From Kineosporia rhizophila (lineage in GTDB: Bacteria; Actinomycetota; Actinomycetes; Actinomycetales; Kineosporiaceae), in the NCBI RefSeq assembly GCF_021277265.1, contig NZ_JAJSOH010000026.1, forward strand, positions 41,830 to 105,829: a stretch of 64,000 bases of DNA, given 5' to 3'. This document shows, one piece after another, positions 33,671 through 42,442 of the stretch; the first letter of the stretch is position 1; every line of letters starts with the position of its first letter. The position numbers and the translations under genes are program-made. The notes under the pieces are model-generated. The model saw only the letters and a list, made by a program, of their open reading frames with translations, was not told where the DNA came from and did not search any database.

Positions 33671-35191
33671 CTACTGCTTGCGGGAACGCTTCTCGCGGGG
33701 ACGCACCGAGACCTCGATCGGTGTGCCCTCGAAGCCGAACTCCTCACGTAGGCGGCGCTCGATGAACCGGCGGTAGCCGGCCTCGAAGTAGCCGCTGGTG
33801 AACAGCACGAAGCGGGGCGGCTTGGTGGAGACCTGCGAGCCGTAGAGGATGCGCGGCTGCTTACCCCCGCGCACCGGGTGCGGGTGGCTCTGCATGATCT
33901 GAGCCAGCAGCGAGTTCAGCTTGCCGGTGGGCACCCGGGTGTCCCACGACTCCAGCGCCGTGTCGAGCGCCGGGGTGAGACGGTTGACGTGCCACTTGGT
34001 CGAGGCCGAGACGTTGATCCGGGGCGCCCACTGCACCTGCACGAGGTCGGTCTCGAACTCGCGCTCGAGGAACTTGCGGCGCTCCTCGTCCATCAGGTCC
34101 CACTTGTTGTACGCGATCACCATCGCGCGGCCGGACTCCTGGACCATCGAGATGATCCGCTGGTCCTGCTCCGACAGCGGCTCGCTGGAGTCCAGCAGGA
34201 CGACCGCGACCTCGGCCTTCTCCAGGGCGGCGTGGGTGCGCAACGAGGCGTAGAAGTCGGCGCCGCGGGTGAGGTGCACGCGGCGGCGGATGCCCGCGGT
34301 GTCGACGAACTGCCACTTGCGGCCGTTGATGTCGATGACCTCGTCGACCGGGTCGCGGGTGGTGCCCGCGGTGGAGTCGACGACCACCCGGTCTTCTCCG
34401 GCGAGAGCGTTGAGCAGACTGGACTTTCCGACGTTGGGCCGGCCCAGCAGGGCGACCCGGCGCAGCCCGGAGGCGCGCTCCTCGCCGATCGCGGAGACCT
34501 CGGGCAGCGCAGCCAGCACGGCGTCGAGCAGGTCACCGCTGCCCCGGCCGTGCAGTGCGGAAACCGGGTAGGGCTGGCCCAGGCCGAGCGACCACAGCGC
34601 TGCGGCCTCGAGCTCGCCGCGGGTGTCGTCGACCTTGTTGGCCGCCAGGATCACCGGCTTCTTGGTGCGGCGCAGCAGCTTCACCACGGCCTCGTCGGTG
34701 GCGGTGGCCCCGACCTGACCGTCGACCACGAACAGCACGGCGTCGGCCAGCTCGATCGCGACCTCGGCCTGCTCGGCGACGCGGGCGGCCAGACCCCGGG
34801 CGTCGCGCTCCCAGCCACCGGTGTCGACCACGACGAAACGCCGCCCGGCCCACTCGGTCTCGTAACGCACCCGGTCGCGGGTGACGCCGGGGACGTCCTC
34901 GACGACCGCCTCACGACGGCCGAGCACACGGTTGACCAGGGTGGACTTACCCACGTTGGGGCGCCCGACGATGGCCAGCACGGGCAGCGGGCCGGAGCCG
35001 GACTGCTCGTCGAAGTCCTGGCCCTCGGCGTCGAGCAGCCGCAGGTCGGACTCGGACAGGTCGTAGTCGGCCAGACCGGCGCGCAGCGCGTGGTCCAGGC
35101 CCGGGGTCTCGGGTTCCTCAGCTCCGTAGCCCGCCGCCACGTCGTGGACGACGGTGTCTTCGGAACGGTCTTGCTCGCCTTGCTTGGACAT
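33671..35191 (-). CDS. der: GTPase Der (EngA), ribosome 50S biogenesis
   Basis: The 506-residue protein carries two tandem G domains, GRPNVGKSTLVNRVLG and GRPNVGKSSLLNALAG, with DTGGW and DTAG switch motifs and NKVD/NKWD specificity motifs. A KH-like domain follows and a basic tail ends in RSRKQ. Der assists 50S ribosomal subunit assembly. The N-terminus has an ~70-residue acidic extension. The ATG overlaps the cmk stop by 3 bases (TGATG), as in many actinomycetes. Confidence 0.96.
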   Translation of the reverse strand: MSKQGEQDRSEDTVVHDVAAGYGAEEPETPGLDHALRAGLADYDLSESDLRLLDAEGQDFDEQSGSGPLPVLAIVGRPNVGKSTLVNRVLGRREAVVEDVPGVTRDRVRYETEWAGRRFVVVDTGGWERDARGLAARVAEQAEVAIELADAVLFVVDGQVGATATDEAVVKLLRRTKKPVILAANKVDDTRGELEAAALWSLGLGQPYPVSALHGRGSGDLLDAVLAALPEVSAIGEERASGLRRVALLGRPNVGKSSLLNALAGEDRVVVDSTAGTTRDPVDEVIDINGRKWQFVDTAGIRRRVHLTRGADFYASLRTHAALEKAEVAVVLLDSSEPLSEQDQRIISMVQESGRAMVIAYNKWDLMDEERRKFLEREFETDLVQVQWAPRINVSASTKWHVNRLTPALDTALESWDTRVPTGKLNSLLAQIMQSHPHPVRGGKQPRILYGSQVSTKPPRFVLFTSGYFEAGYRRFIERRLREEFGFEGTPIEVSVRPREKRSRKQ

Positions 35192-35979
35192 CAGGAAACG
35201 GCACCAGCCCTGGCAGTTCGGTCGCTGTCGTCGAGGTCGGCCACCGAGCCGGAGCCGGTGACGGTGCGGGTGATCGCGGCCAGCACGGCGTCGACGGTCT
35301 GCTCGAAGTCGAGCGCCGAGGAGTCCAGGTGCAGCACGCCGTCCGCGGCGACCTCGAAGTTGGAAACGGTGGAGTCGTCGGAGTCGCGCCGCACGATCTG
35401 GTCGCGGGTGGCCTCGACGGACGCGGCGTCGGCCGAGCCGTGCAGCTCCTTGGCCCGCCGGGCCAGGCGCGCGGCCTCGCTGGCGGTGAGCAGGATCCGC
35501 ACGTCGGCGTCGGGGGCGACGACGGTGGTGATGTCGCGGCCCTCGGCCACGACCCCCTCGTGCACGCCCTTGGCGGCGGAGGTGATGAGCTCGCGCTGAC
35601 GCCGCAGCATCTCCGCGCGCACATCGAGGTTGGTGGCCACCTTGGAGACCACGGTGGAGATCCGGGTCTCGCGGATGGCCGCGTTCACGTCGGTCCCGCC
35701 GACCCACGCCCCGGGGGCGGACGGGTCGGTCACCATGGTCAGGTCGAGGTCGCGCACGTGCTGCGCGACCGCCGGGGCGTCGGCCAGGTCGATACCGGCC
35801 TCCAGCACCGACCAGGTGGCGGCCCGGTACATCGCACCGGTGTCCAGGTACTCCAGACCCAGCCGGCGGGCGACCTCGCGGGAGACGCTGGACTTGCCGG
35901 ACCCGGAGGGGCCGTCGACGGCGATCACCAGCGGGCGCGCTTCGGTCAGGCCTTCGTTCCGGTCGGACTGCGCGGACAC
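35191..35979 (-). CDS. cmk: Cytidylate kinase
   Basis: The 262-residue protein converts (d)CMP to (d)CDP. The P-loop is DGPSGSGKSSVSREVA near residue 22, with LDTGAMYRAAT, the NMP-binding segment VSKVATNLDVRAEMLRRQRE and a lid with DITTVVAPDADVRILL. It is the upstream partner of der. The 176 bases between its start and tyrA show no gene. Confidence 0.96.
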   Translation of the reverse strand: MSAQSDRNEGLTEARPLVIAVDGPSGSGKSSVSREVARRLGLEYLDTGAMYRAATWSVLEAGIDLADAPAVAQHVRDLDLTMVTDPSAPGAWVGGTDVNAAIRETRISTVVSKVATNLDVRAEMLRRQRELITSAAKGVHEGVVAEGRDITTVVAPDADVRILLTASEAARLARRAKELHGSADAASVEATRDQIVRRDSDDSTVSNFEVAADGVLHLDSSALDFEQTVDAVLAAITRTVTGSGSVADLDDSDRTARAGAVS

Positions 35980-36156
35980 GGTGATACCTCCGGGGGTTGG
36001 GTGGCTTGTCGGCTGTGGGCGCCGGTCGTGAACAACGCCCTACAGGTACGTGACCTTCCTAGGTTAGTCGAGTCACGGGCCACATCCGACATCCAGCAAC
36101 CGCGGCCACCCTTACGGACTGTCCGGCTACTCCAGGTAAGGACGGGTGTGGGCGCC

Positions 36157-37272
36157 TCAGGCGACGACGTGCCAGCCCCGGGCGGTGAGGGCCTTCTCCA
36201 GTTCCGTGCGCACGGTGGGCAGGACCGCCACGCTGCCCAGGCCGACCCGCGCCCCCGGAGCGTGCTCCAGGTTGAACTCCTCGACGTTGATCCCGGCCTC
36301 GCCGATGTCGTCGAAGAGCCGGGCCAGCTGCCCCGGCTGGTCCGGGACCAGAGCGGTGACCACGGCGTAGCGGGTCTGCGGCTGCCCGTGCTTGCCGGGG
36401 ATCCGCTCACGGCCCTCCCGGCCGTTGTGGATGATCTGGGCGACCGCGGCCCGCGCGCCGACCGCCTCGCCCTCGCTGAGGGCGTCGAGGGCGGTGATCA
36501 GGCCGTCGAGGTCTTTCTGCAGATCTTTGAGGACGTCGGCCACCTGCGGTGCGTTGGCCGACAGGATCTGCGCCCACAGCACCGGGTCGCTGTCGGCGAT
36601 CCGCGTGACGTCGCGCAACCCCTGACCGGCCAGCCCCACTGCCGGGTCGCCCGCCTTGACCAGGCGGGCGGCGACCAGGCTGGCCGCCAGCTGGGGCACG
36701 TGCGAGATCAGGGCGACGGCCTCGTCGTGCTCGGCCGCGGGCATGAACACCGGGGTCGCTCCCAGGGCGATGGCCAGCATGCGCACCAGTTCGGTGCCGG
36801 GGTGCTGCGCGCGGTCCTCGACCCCGCTGGGCGGGCAGACCACCCACGGGCGGCCGAGGAACAGGTCGGCCCGCGCTGCGGTGGGCCCGGAACGTTCCCG
36901 GCCCGCCATCGGGTGCCCACCGATGTAGCGATCGGCGCCACCGACGTCTTCCATCGACGCCGCGATGCCGCCCTTCACGCTCGCCACATCGGTGACGACC
37001 GCCTCCGGGTGCGCCGCCAGTTCGGCCGCGACCACCTCGGCGGTCACGTCCGGCGGCGCCCCGACGACGACCAGCTGCACCGGTTCGTCGCCCGGATCCG
37101 GCCGGCCGGCCCCCACGTCGCGGGCCAGGGCGAGCGCGGTGGGGGACGGATCGTGCAGCAGCACCCGCACCCCCATGCTGCGCAGGCCCAGCCCGATACT
37201 GGTGCCGAGCAGGCCGGTGCCGACCACGCGGACGGTGCCCAGCTCGGCCGCGGCCGCCGGATCCAGGCTCAT
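36157..37272 (-). CDS. tyrA: Prephenate dehydrogenase with C-terminal ACT domain
   Basis: The 371-residue enzyme oxidises prephenate in tyrosine synthesis. An N-terminal NAD(P) site (VVGTGLLGTSIGLGLRSMGV) is followed by GHPMAGRERSGP and a helical domain. The last 75 residues (VVTALVPDQPGQLARLFDDI, then GINVEEFNLEHAPGARVGLG) form an ACT domain that may bind an amino acid effector. It overlaps aroH as ATGA, so one transcript supplies chorismate mutase and dehydrogenase. Confidence 0.94.
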   Translation of the reverse strand: MSLDPAAAAELGTVRVVGTGLLGTSIGLGLRSMGVRVLLHDPSPTALALARDVGAGRPDPGDEPVQLVVVGAPPDVTAEVVAAELAAHPEAVVTDVASVKGGIAASMEDVGGADRYIGGHPMAGRERSGPTAARADLFLGRPWVVCPPSGVEDRAQHPGTELVRMLAIALGATPVFMPAAEHDEAVALISHVPQLAASLVAARLVKAGDPAVGLAGQGLRDVTRIADSDPVLWAQILSANAPQVADVLKDLQKDLDGLITALDALSEGEAVGARAAVAQIIHNGREGRERIPGKHGQPQTRYAVVTALVPDQPGQLARLFDDIGEAGINVEEFNLEHAPGARVGLGSVAVLPTVRTELEKALTARGWHVVA

Positions 37273-37646
37273 CAGCCCAGCGGGATCGGCGGGACGCCGG
37301 TCCGCAGCCGCTCGGTGCCGTGCAGGTAGACGTTGCGGATCTGGTCGGCGGCGAGATCGGTCTCGACGTGCGCGACCAGCCGGACCAGCATCGGCATGGC
37401 CCCTTCCACGTGCATCTCCTGCACACAGATCAGCGCCGGGTCGTTCAGGCCCAGCTGACGTGCCGCGAGCGCGGGGGCCACGCTCTTCACGTCCTGGGTG
37501 GCGGTGAAGACGATGCTGATGATCGAGTCCTGGTCGAGCTGGTTGCCGACCATCACCTCGGACACCATCTCACGGGTGCGCTCCAGCACATGGTCCCGCT
37601 CGTCGGTGTCGATCTGCGTCGCCCCCCGGACAGCCCGGACAGCCAC
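37272..37646 (-). CDS. aroH: Chorismate mutase, AroH type
   Basis: The 124-residue protein is a monofunctional AroH-class chorismate mutase: VRAVRGATQIDTDERDHVLE and ISIVFTATQDVKSVAPALAA, then ICVQEMHVEGAMPMLVRLVA and a C-terminal YLHGTERLR. It converts chorismate to prephenate for TyrA immediately downstream. The start is a GTG. Confidence 0.94.
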   Translation of the reverse strand: MAVRAVRGATQIDTDERDHVLERTREMVSEVMVGNQLDQDSIISIVFTATQDVKSVAPALAARQLGLNDPALICVQEMHVEGAMPMLVRLVAHVETDLAADQIRNVYLHGTERLRTGVPPIPLG

Positions 37647-37698
37647 ATTTCCTCCTTGAGATCTGTTTCACGAGAAGCGTTGCGCCCCCGGCGGTCTG

Positions 37699-38598
37699 CT
37701 AGAGATCGACAGCCTCGAACAGCTGACTGAGCTCCTCGCCGTGGATGGCCCGGGTGCGGCCGGAGCGCAGGCCCCCCATCTGGACCGGACCGATCTGGGT
37801 CCGGCAGAGCTGGAGGACCGGGTAGCCCACCTCGGCGAGCATGCGTCGCACGATGTGGTTACGCCCCTCGTGAAGGGTGATCTCGAGGAGTGCCTTACCG
37901 GGACGGGAGTCGACCATGCGGAAGGAGTCGGCCTTGACCGGCCCGTCCTCCAGCTCGATCCCGCTCCGGAGCTTCTTGCCGATGTCCTTGGCGACCGGGC
38001 CGGCCACCTCGGCCAGGTAGGTCTTGGGGACCTCGTGGCTGGGGTGGGTGAGCCGGTGGGCCAGGTCACCGTCGTTGGTGAGGATGAGCAGGCCCTCGGT
38101 GGCCGTGTCGAGCCGGCCGACGTGGAAGAGCCGCTCGTCGTGGGCGTTGGGCCGCTGGGAGAGGATGTCGCCGACGCAGGGCCGGCCCTCCGGGTCGCTC
38201 ATCGTGGTGACCACGCCCGGCGGCTTGTTCAGCGCCAGGTAGATCAGCGACTGGTCGAGCTGCAGGCGCACGCCGTCGACGTGGACGACCGACTTCTTCG
38301 GGTCGATCCGCACGCCGAGCTCGCGCACGGTGGCGCCGTCGACCTGGACGCGGCCGGCCGCGATCAGGTCCTCGCTGGCCCGGCGGGAGGCGACCCCGGC
38401 CTGGGCCAGGACCTTCTGCAGGCGCACGCCGTCGGGGTCGTGCACGTCGACCGCCGGCTCCTGGGGAGCGCGGGACATCGGCTTGGAGCCCATCGGGGCG
38501 CCGCTGCGGTCGCGGCCGCCGCGCGCGGTGGTGCGGGCGCCGGGGACCTTGGGCTGCTGGCCGCGATGGGCGGATTTACGGGGCTTGGGGGGAGTCAT
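37699..38598 (-). CDS. rluB: 23S rRNA pseudouridine synthase, RluB/RsuA family
   Basis: The 299-residue protein starts with a basic, disordered ~50 residues, then an S4 domain (VRLQKVLAQAGVASRRASED) and the catalytic domain with GRLDTATEGLLILTNDGDLA (catalytic Asp in R-L-D) and EGRNHIVRRMLAEVG. Families are close, so the exact target uridine is not certain. Its ATG overlaps the scpB stop as ATGA. Confidence 0.9.
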   Translation of the reverse strand: MTPPKPRKSAHRGQQPKVPGARTTARGGRDRSGAPMGSKPMSRAPQEPAVDVHDPDGVRLQKVLAQAGVASRRASEDLIAAGRVQVDGATVRELGVRIDPKKSVVHVDGVRLQLDQSLIYLALNKPPGVVTTMSDPEGRPCVGDILSQRPNAHDERLFHVGRLDTATEGLLILTNDGDLAHRLTHPSHEVPKTYLAEVAGPVAKDIGKKLRSGIELEDGPVKADSFRMVDSRPGKALLEITLHEGRNHIVRRMLAEVGYPVLQLCRTQIGPVQMGGLRSGRTRAIHGEELSQLFEAVDL

Positions 38599-39197
38599 GA
38601 AACACCTGCCGGGAAGTCGTCGAGGGCGTCGATCTCGGGGAGGAACGGCGCCAGGGAAGGCAGCTCGTCCAGCGAGGTCAGGCCCAGTTTCTGCAAGAAG
38701 GTCCGGGTGGTCACGTACAGGGTGGCGCCGGTCTCCGGGTCGTTGCCGGCGTCCTCCACGAGCCCGCGGGTGACCAGGGTGCGCATCACCGCGTCCACGT
38801 TCACCCCACGGACGGCGGAGACCCGCGCCCGGCTCACCGGCTGGCGGTAGGCCACGATCGCGAGGGTCTCCAGGGCGGCCTGGCTGAGCTTGGAGGTCTG
38901 CCCGTCGAGGACGAAGCGCTCCAGGACCGGTGAGAATTCCGGACGGCTGTAGATGCGCCAGCCCCCGGCCACCCGCCGCAGCTCGAAGCCGCGGGCATCG
39001 TTGTCGTACTCGGCCACCAGCCCCGCCAGGAGTTCGGTGACGTGCTCGACGGTGAGGTCCAGGGCGGCGGCCAGCTGAACCTCTTCCACCGGGTTCTCGA
39101 CCACCATGAGGACGGCCTCGAGCGCAGCCCGGGCCCCGCCGGGCAGGTCCTCCAGATCGGGGACCTCGCTCTCCCCCGGCTGTTCCTCGTCGTTCAC
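38595..39197 (-). CDS. scpB: Segregation and condensation protein B
   Basis: The 200-residue protein shows two winged helices: ALEAVLMVVENPVEEVQLAA... and LSQAALETLAIVAYRQPVSR (the conserved ScpB motif), then RGVNVDAVMRTLVTRGLVED. ScpB binds the ScpA kleisin of the SMC condensin. It follows scpA by 37 bases and overlaps rluB. Confidence 0.95.
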   Translation of the reverse strand: MNDEEQPGESEVPDLEDLPGGARAALEAVLMVVENPVEEVQLAAALDLTVEHVTELLAGLVAEYDNDARGFELRRVAGGWRIYSRPEFSPVLERFVLDGQTSKLSQAALETLAIVAYRQPVSRARVSAVRGVNVDAVMRTLVTRGLVEDAGNDPETGATLYVTTRTFLQKLGLTSLDELPSLAPFLPEIDALDDFPAGVS

Positions 39198-39234
39198 CGC
39201 TCCATCATGCCCTGTCCAGCGCCCGGGCCTGACA

Positions 39235-40296
39235 TCACCGCAGGGCGCGCAGGTCCTCCTCGGTGACGAAGTTGCTCGGGTCGGGCCCCTCGGTGGGTTC
39301 TTCCGGCGGGGCCTCGACGCCCTCGAACTCGTCCACCTCGATCGTGTCCAGGTCGGCGCCGGTCCAGCGCACGGTGAGCTCGCCCAGGGGCGAGACCTGG
39401 TCGAAGGCCACGGCGGCCTCGCGGAACAGTTCGAGCAGGGCCAGGAAGCGGGCGATCACCACGAGCTTGCCCTCCGCGTCGCTGACCAGCTGGCGGAAGC
39501 TAGCGGTCTGGGCCCGGCGCAGACGCTCCACGATCAGGGCGGCCTGCTCGCGCACGCTGACCGCGGGGTTGTGCAGGTGGTCGAGCCTGACTTTGGGCGG
39601 TTCCTTGGGGGTGAGCGCCTTGGCCGCGATCTCGGCGAACTGCAGCGGGGTCAGGCCGAGCACCAGTTCGGGCAGGAGCTTGGTCAGGTGCTCCTCGATC
39701 GGCACGTCCCGAGGACTGCGCCGGGTCTCGGCCTCGATCTTGGTGGAGAGGGTCTTGGCCACGTCCTTGAACGCGCGGTACTGCAGCAGCCGGGCGAACA
39801 GCAGGTCGCGGGCCTCCAGCAGGGCCAGGTCCTCGTCGTCCTCGACCTCGGCGGCGGGCAGCAGCCGGGCCGCCTTCAGGTCCAGCAGGGTGGCCGCGAC
39901 CAGCAGGAACTCGCTGACCTCGCCGAGGTCCCAGGCCGGGCCCAGGGCCTTGACGTAGGCCAGGAAGTCGTCTGTGACCTGGGCGATGGCGATCTCGGTG
40001 ACGTCCAGCTTGTGCTTCGAGATCAGGCCCAGGAGCAGGTCGAACGGGCCGTCGAAGTTGTCGAGGTGCACCTCGAAGCCGGTGGAACGGCCGGGCAGCA
40101 CCCCACCCGGCACGACATCGGCGTGCTCACCGACGTCTTCAGTTCTGTTCTGGCCGTTCTCGTTCTGGCCGTTCTCGTTCTCCCGGTTCTCCGGGCGTTC
40201 GCGCAGGTCGATCGCCACGCTGCCGTCGGCCGCGGTCAGATCGATCGTGGCTCCGACGGGCGCTTCCTGCGCGGTGGAACTCTCCTGGTCGGTCAA
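39235..40296 (-). CDS. scpA: Segregation and condensation protein A (kleisin)
   Basis: The 353-residue protein has the ScpA core FEVHLDNFDGPFDLLLGLIS, then ISKHKLDVTEIAIAQVTDDF and LVAATLLDLKAARLLPAAEV. It links the SMC heads. The N-terminus has ~65 extra acidic, Asn/Glu-rich residues, including a doubled ENGQN unit encoded by a 15-bp tandem repeat at 40147-40176, so its length may vary between strains. Confidence 0.94.
   Translation of the reverse strand: MTDQESSTAQEAPVGATIDLTAADGSVAIDLRERPENRENENGQNENGQNRTEDVGEHADVVPGGVLPGRSTGFEVHLDNFDGPFDLLLGLISKHKLDVTEIAIAQVTDDFLAYVKALGPAWDLGEVSEFLLVAATLLDLKAARLLPAAEVEDDEDLALLEARDLLFARLLQYRAFKDVAKTLSTKIEAETRRSPRDVPIEEHLTKLLPELVLGLTPLQFAEIAAKALTPKEPPKVRLDHLHNPAVSVREQAALIVERLRRAQTASFRQLVSDAEGKLVVIARFLALLELFREAAVAFDQVSPLGELTVRWTGADLDTIEVDEFEGVEAPPEEPTEGPDPSNFVTEEDLRALR
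40147..40182. repeat. 15-bp tandem repeat within scpA
   Basis: GTTCTGGCCGTTCTC occurs twice in a row (40147-40161 and 40162-40176), followed by a partial GTTCTC copy. It is in the disordered N-terminal part of ScpA and adds five residues per copy. Confidence 0.75.
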
Positions 40297-40316
40297 CGTG
40301 GATGCAGCTGTCGGAC

Positions 40317-41243
40317 TCAGGCGGCGTCGCCGCGCGCGATCAGCTCACGCGCGAGGAGGCGGTAGGCGTAGGCGCCGGCGTGCGAGGACGCGTAGGTGGT
40401 GATCGGCTCGGCGGCCACCGAGGCGTCCGGGAACTTCACGGTGCGGCCGATGACGGTGTGGAAGACCCGCTCGCCGAACGCCTCGACCACCCGGGCCACC
40501 ACCTCGCGGCTGTGCAGGGTGCGCGGGTCGTACATGGTGGCCAGGATGCCGTCGACCTCCAGGCCGGGGTTCAGCCGGTCCTTCACCTTCTCGATCGTCT
40601 CGACCAGCAGCGCCACACCGCGCAGCGCGAAGAACTCGCACTCCAGCGGGATCACCACGCCGTGCGCGGCGGTGAGCGCGTTGATCGTGAGCAGACCCAG
40701 CGAGGGCTGGCAGTCGATCAGGACCACGTCGTAGTCGTCGAGCACCGGGCGCAGGGCCCGGCTCAGCACCGTCTCCCGGGCCACCTCGCTGACCAGCTGC
40801 ACCTCGGCCGCGGACAGGTCGATGTTGGCGGGCAGCAGGTCGAGGTTCTCGATCGCGGTGGGCCGGACCACCTCCTCGATCGGGGTGGCGCGGTCCATCA
40901 GCACGTTGTAGACGGTGCTGTCCAGCTCGTGCGGGTTGATGCCGAGCCCCACCGACAGCGCACCCTGCGGGTCGAAGTCGACCAGCAGGACCTTGCGACC
41001 GTACTCCGCCAGCGCCGCGCCCAGGTTGATCGTCGAGGTGGTCTTGCCGACGCCGCCCTTCTGGTTGCACATGGCGATGATCCGCGCCGGGCCGTGCGCG
41101 CTGAGCGGCACCGGTTCGGGGAACGACGGCATGGGGCGGCCGGTCGGCCCGTCACCGCCGGAGCTCACCAGCAGCAGGCCGTCGCCGCCTCCCCGCTCCA
41201 CGGCTATGTCGGACAATGCCGCAGCAGTCGTGTTGTTCGTCAC
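40317..41243 (-). CDS. parA: ParA-family ATPase, scpA-associated
   Basis: I place the start at the GTG at 41243 because GAGGAG lies about 5 bases upstream. The 308-residue protein has an ~60-residue N-terminal extension, then CNQKGGVGKTTSTINLG (deviant Walker A), LIDCQPSLGLLT (Walker B region) and RGVALLVETIEKV. Its place ahead of scpA-scpB matches actinobacterial genomes in which this ParA acts in chromosome organisation. A ParB gene is not adjacent, so it may not be the origin-segregation ParA. Confidence 0.92.
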   Translation of the reverse strand: MTNNTTAAALSDIAVERGGGDGLLLVSSGGDGPTGRPMPSFPEPVPLSAHGPARIIAMCNQKGGVGKTTSTINLGAALAEYGRKVLLVDFDPQGALSVGLGINPHELDSTVYNVLMDRATPIEEVVRPTAIENLDLLPANIDLSAAEVQLVSEVARETVLSRALRPVLDDYDVVLIDCQPSLGLLTINALTAAHGVVIPLECEFFALRGVALLVETIEKVKDRLNPGLEVDGILATMYDPRTLHSREVVARVVEAFGERVFHTVIGRTVKFPDASVAAEPITTYASSHAGAYAYRLLARELIARGDAA

Positions 41244-41405
41244 GTCGTCTCCTCGGTAGCGCTCGTCGACTCCTACGCCGACATCCGGACATGACACCGG
41301 GCGTTTCGTCGATGTCCATCCTCGCGCGTCGCCGGTCGGGACCAGGCGAGGCTAGTCGGCGCGTCGCCTGGTACTCAAGCCGAGTTCCGCGCTATGAGCG
41401 GCGCT

Positions 41406-42377
41406 CTAGGCCTGTAGCGCCCTCGGATGCGCCGCCACATAGACCTCACGCAGCGTATCCGCAGTGACACGCGTGTACAGCTGTGTGGTGGTTACGGAGG
41501 CATGTCCGAGTAGTTCCTGCACCACCCGGACGTCGGCGCCGCCCTCCAGAAGGTGCGTTGCGAAGGAGTGCCGCAGGGTGTGCGGAGAGACCCTCCCGGC
41601 CAGGCCGGCGCGGTCGGCAGCACCGGCCAGCACGGCCCAGGCACTCTGCCGGGACAGGGGCCCACCTCGGGCGTTGAGGAAGACGGCGGGCGAGCCCCGC
41701 CCCCTTACGGCGAGCGCGGCCCTCCCCCGCACCAGGTAGGCATCGACCGCGGCGACGGCGTAGCTGCCGATCGGGACGATGCGCTCCTTGTCGCCCTTGC
41801 CCCTCAGCCGGACCAGGCCCGCCTGCAGGTCGAGGTCGTCGATCGCGCAGCCGACCGCCTCGCTGATCCGGGCGCCGCAGCCGTAGAGCAGCTCCAGGAG
41901 TGCCCGATCGCGCAGTCCGGTCGGGGTCTCGGGCGGCCCGGCGGCGGCCAGGACGCTCTCTACCGCCGCGAGGCTGATCGCCTTGGGCAGCCGCTTGGGC
42001 GGAGACGGGGGCTGCACCTGGCCCGCCGGATCGATCTGGGTGCGCCCCTCGAGCAGCAGGAACCGGTGGAACCCGCGCACCGCCACCACGTGCCGGGCCG
42101 CCGAACTGGCCGAGAGCGCGGCGGCGCCGTCTTCGCCGGTGCGGATGGCGGCGAGGAAGTTGGTGACGTCGCGCTCGGAGACCTGCGCCGGATCGTCGAG
42201 GTGGTGGTGCAGCAGGAAGTCGACGTACCGGCGCAGGTCGCGGCGATAGGCACCGAGGGTGTTGGTGGCCAGCCCCCGTTCCACCGCGAGATGGTCCAGG
42301 TAACCGCTCAGCGCTTCGTCGAGCGGGGTGGGTGGGCGCGGCGCCTTCCCCGGTGCCTGGCCCGGCAGGCCCGGCAC
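41406..42377 (-). CDS. xerD: Tyrosine recombinase XerD
   Basis: The 323-residue protein resolves chromosome dimers. The N-terminal SAM-like domain begins LDEALSGYLDHLAVERGL, and the catalytic set is present: GARISEAV (Arg), RGKGDKER (Lys), HTLRHSFATHLLEGGADVRV (His, Arg) and HASVTTTQLYTRV (His, Tyr). I use the GTG at 42377; the frame is open upstream to the ald stop, but only a CTG is available there. Reading toward parA there are 162 untranslated bases. Confidence 0.92.
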   Translation of the reverse strand: MPGLPGQAPGKAPRPPTPLDEALSGYLDHLAVERGLATNTLGAYRRDLRRYVDFLLHHHLDDPAQVSERDVTNFLAAIRTGEDGAAALSASSAARHVVAVRGFHRFLLLEGRTQIDPAGQVQPPSPPKRLPKAISLAAVESVLAAAGPPETPTGLRDRALLELLYGCGARISEAVGCAIDDLDLQAGLVRLRGKGDKERIVPIGSYAVAAVDAYLVRGRAALAVRGRGSPAVFLNARGGPLSRQSAWAVLAGAADRAGLAGRVSPHTLRHSFATHLLEGGADVRVVQELLGHASVTTTQLYTRVTADTLREVYVAAHPRALQA

Positions 42378-42442
42378 CGGAGAAGGCGACTTCGTGCGAG
42401 GTTTCGACGCCCGCGCCCCCGGGGCGGACGTCGGGGGCGCAG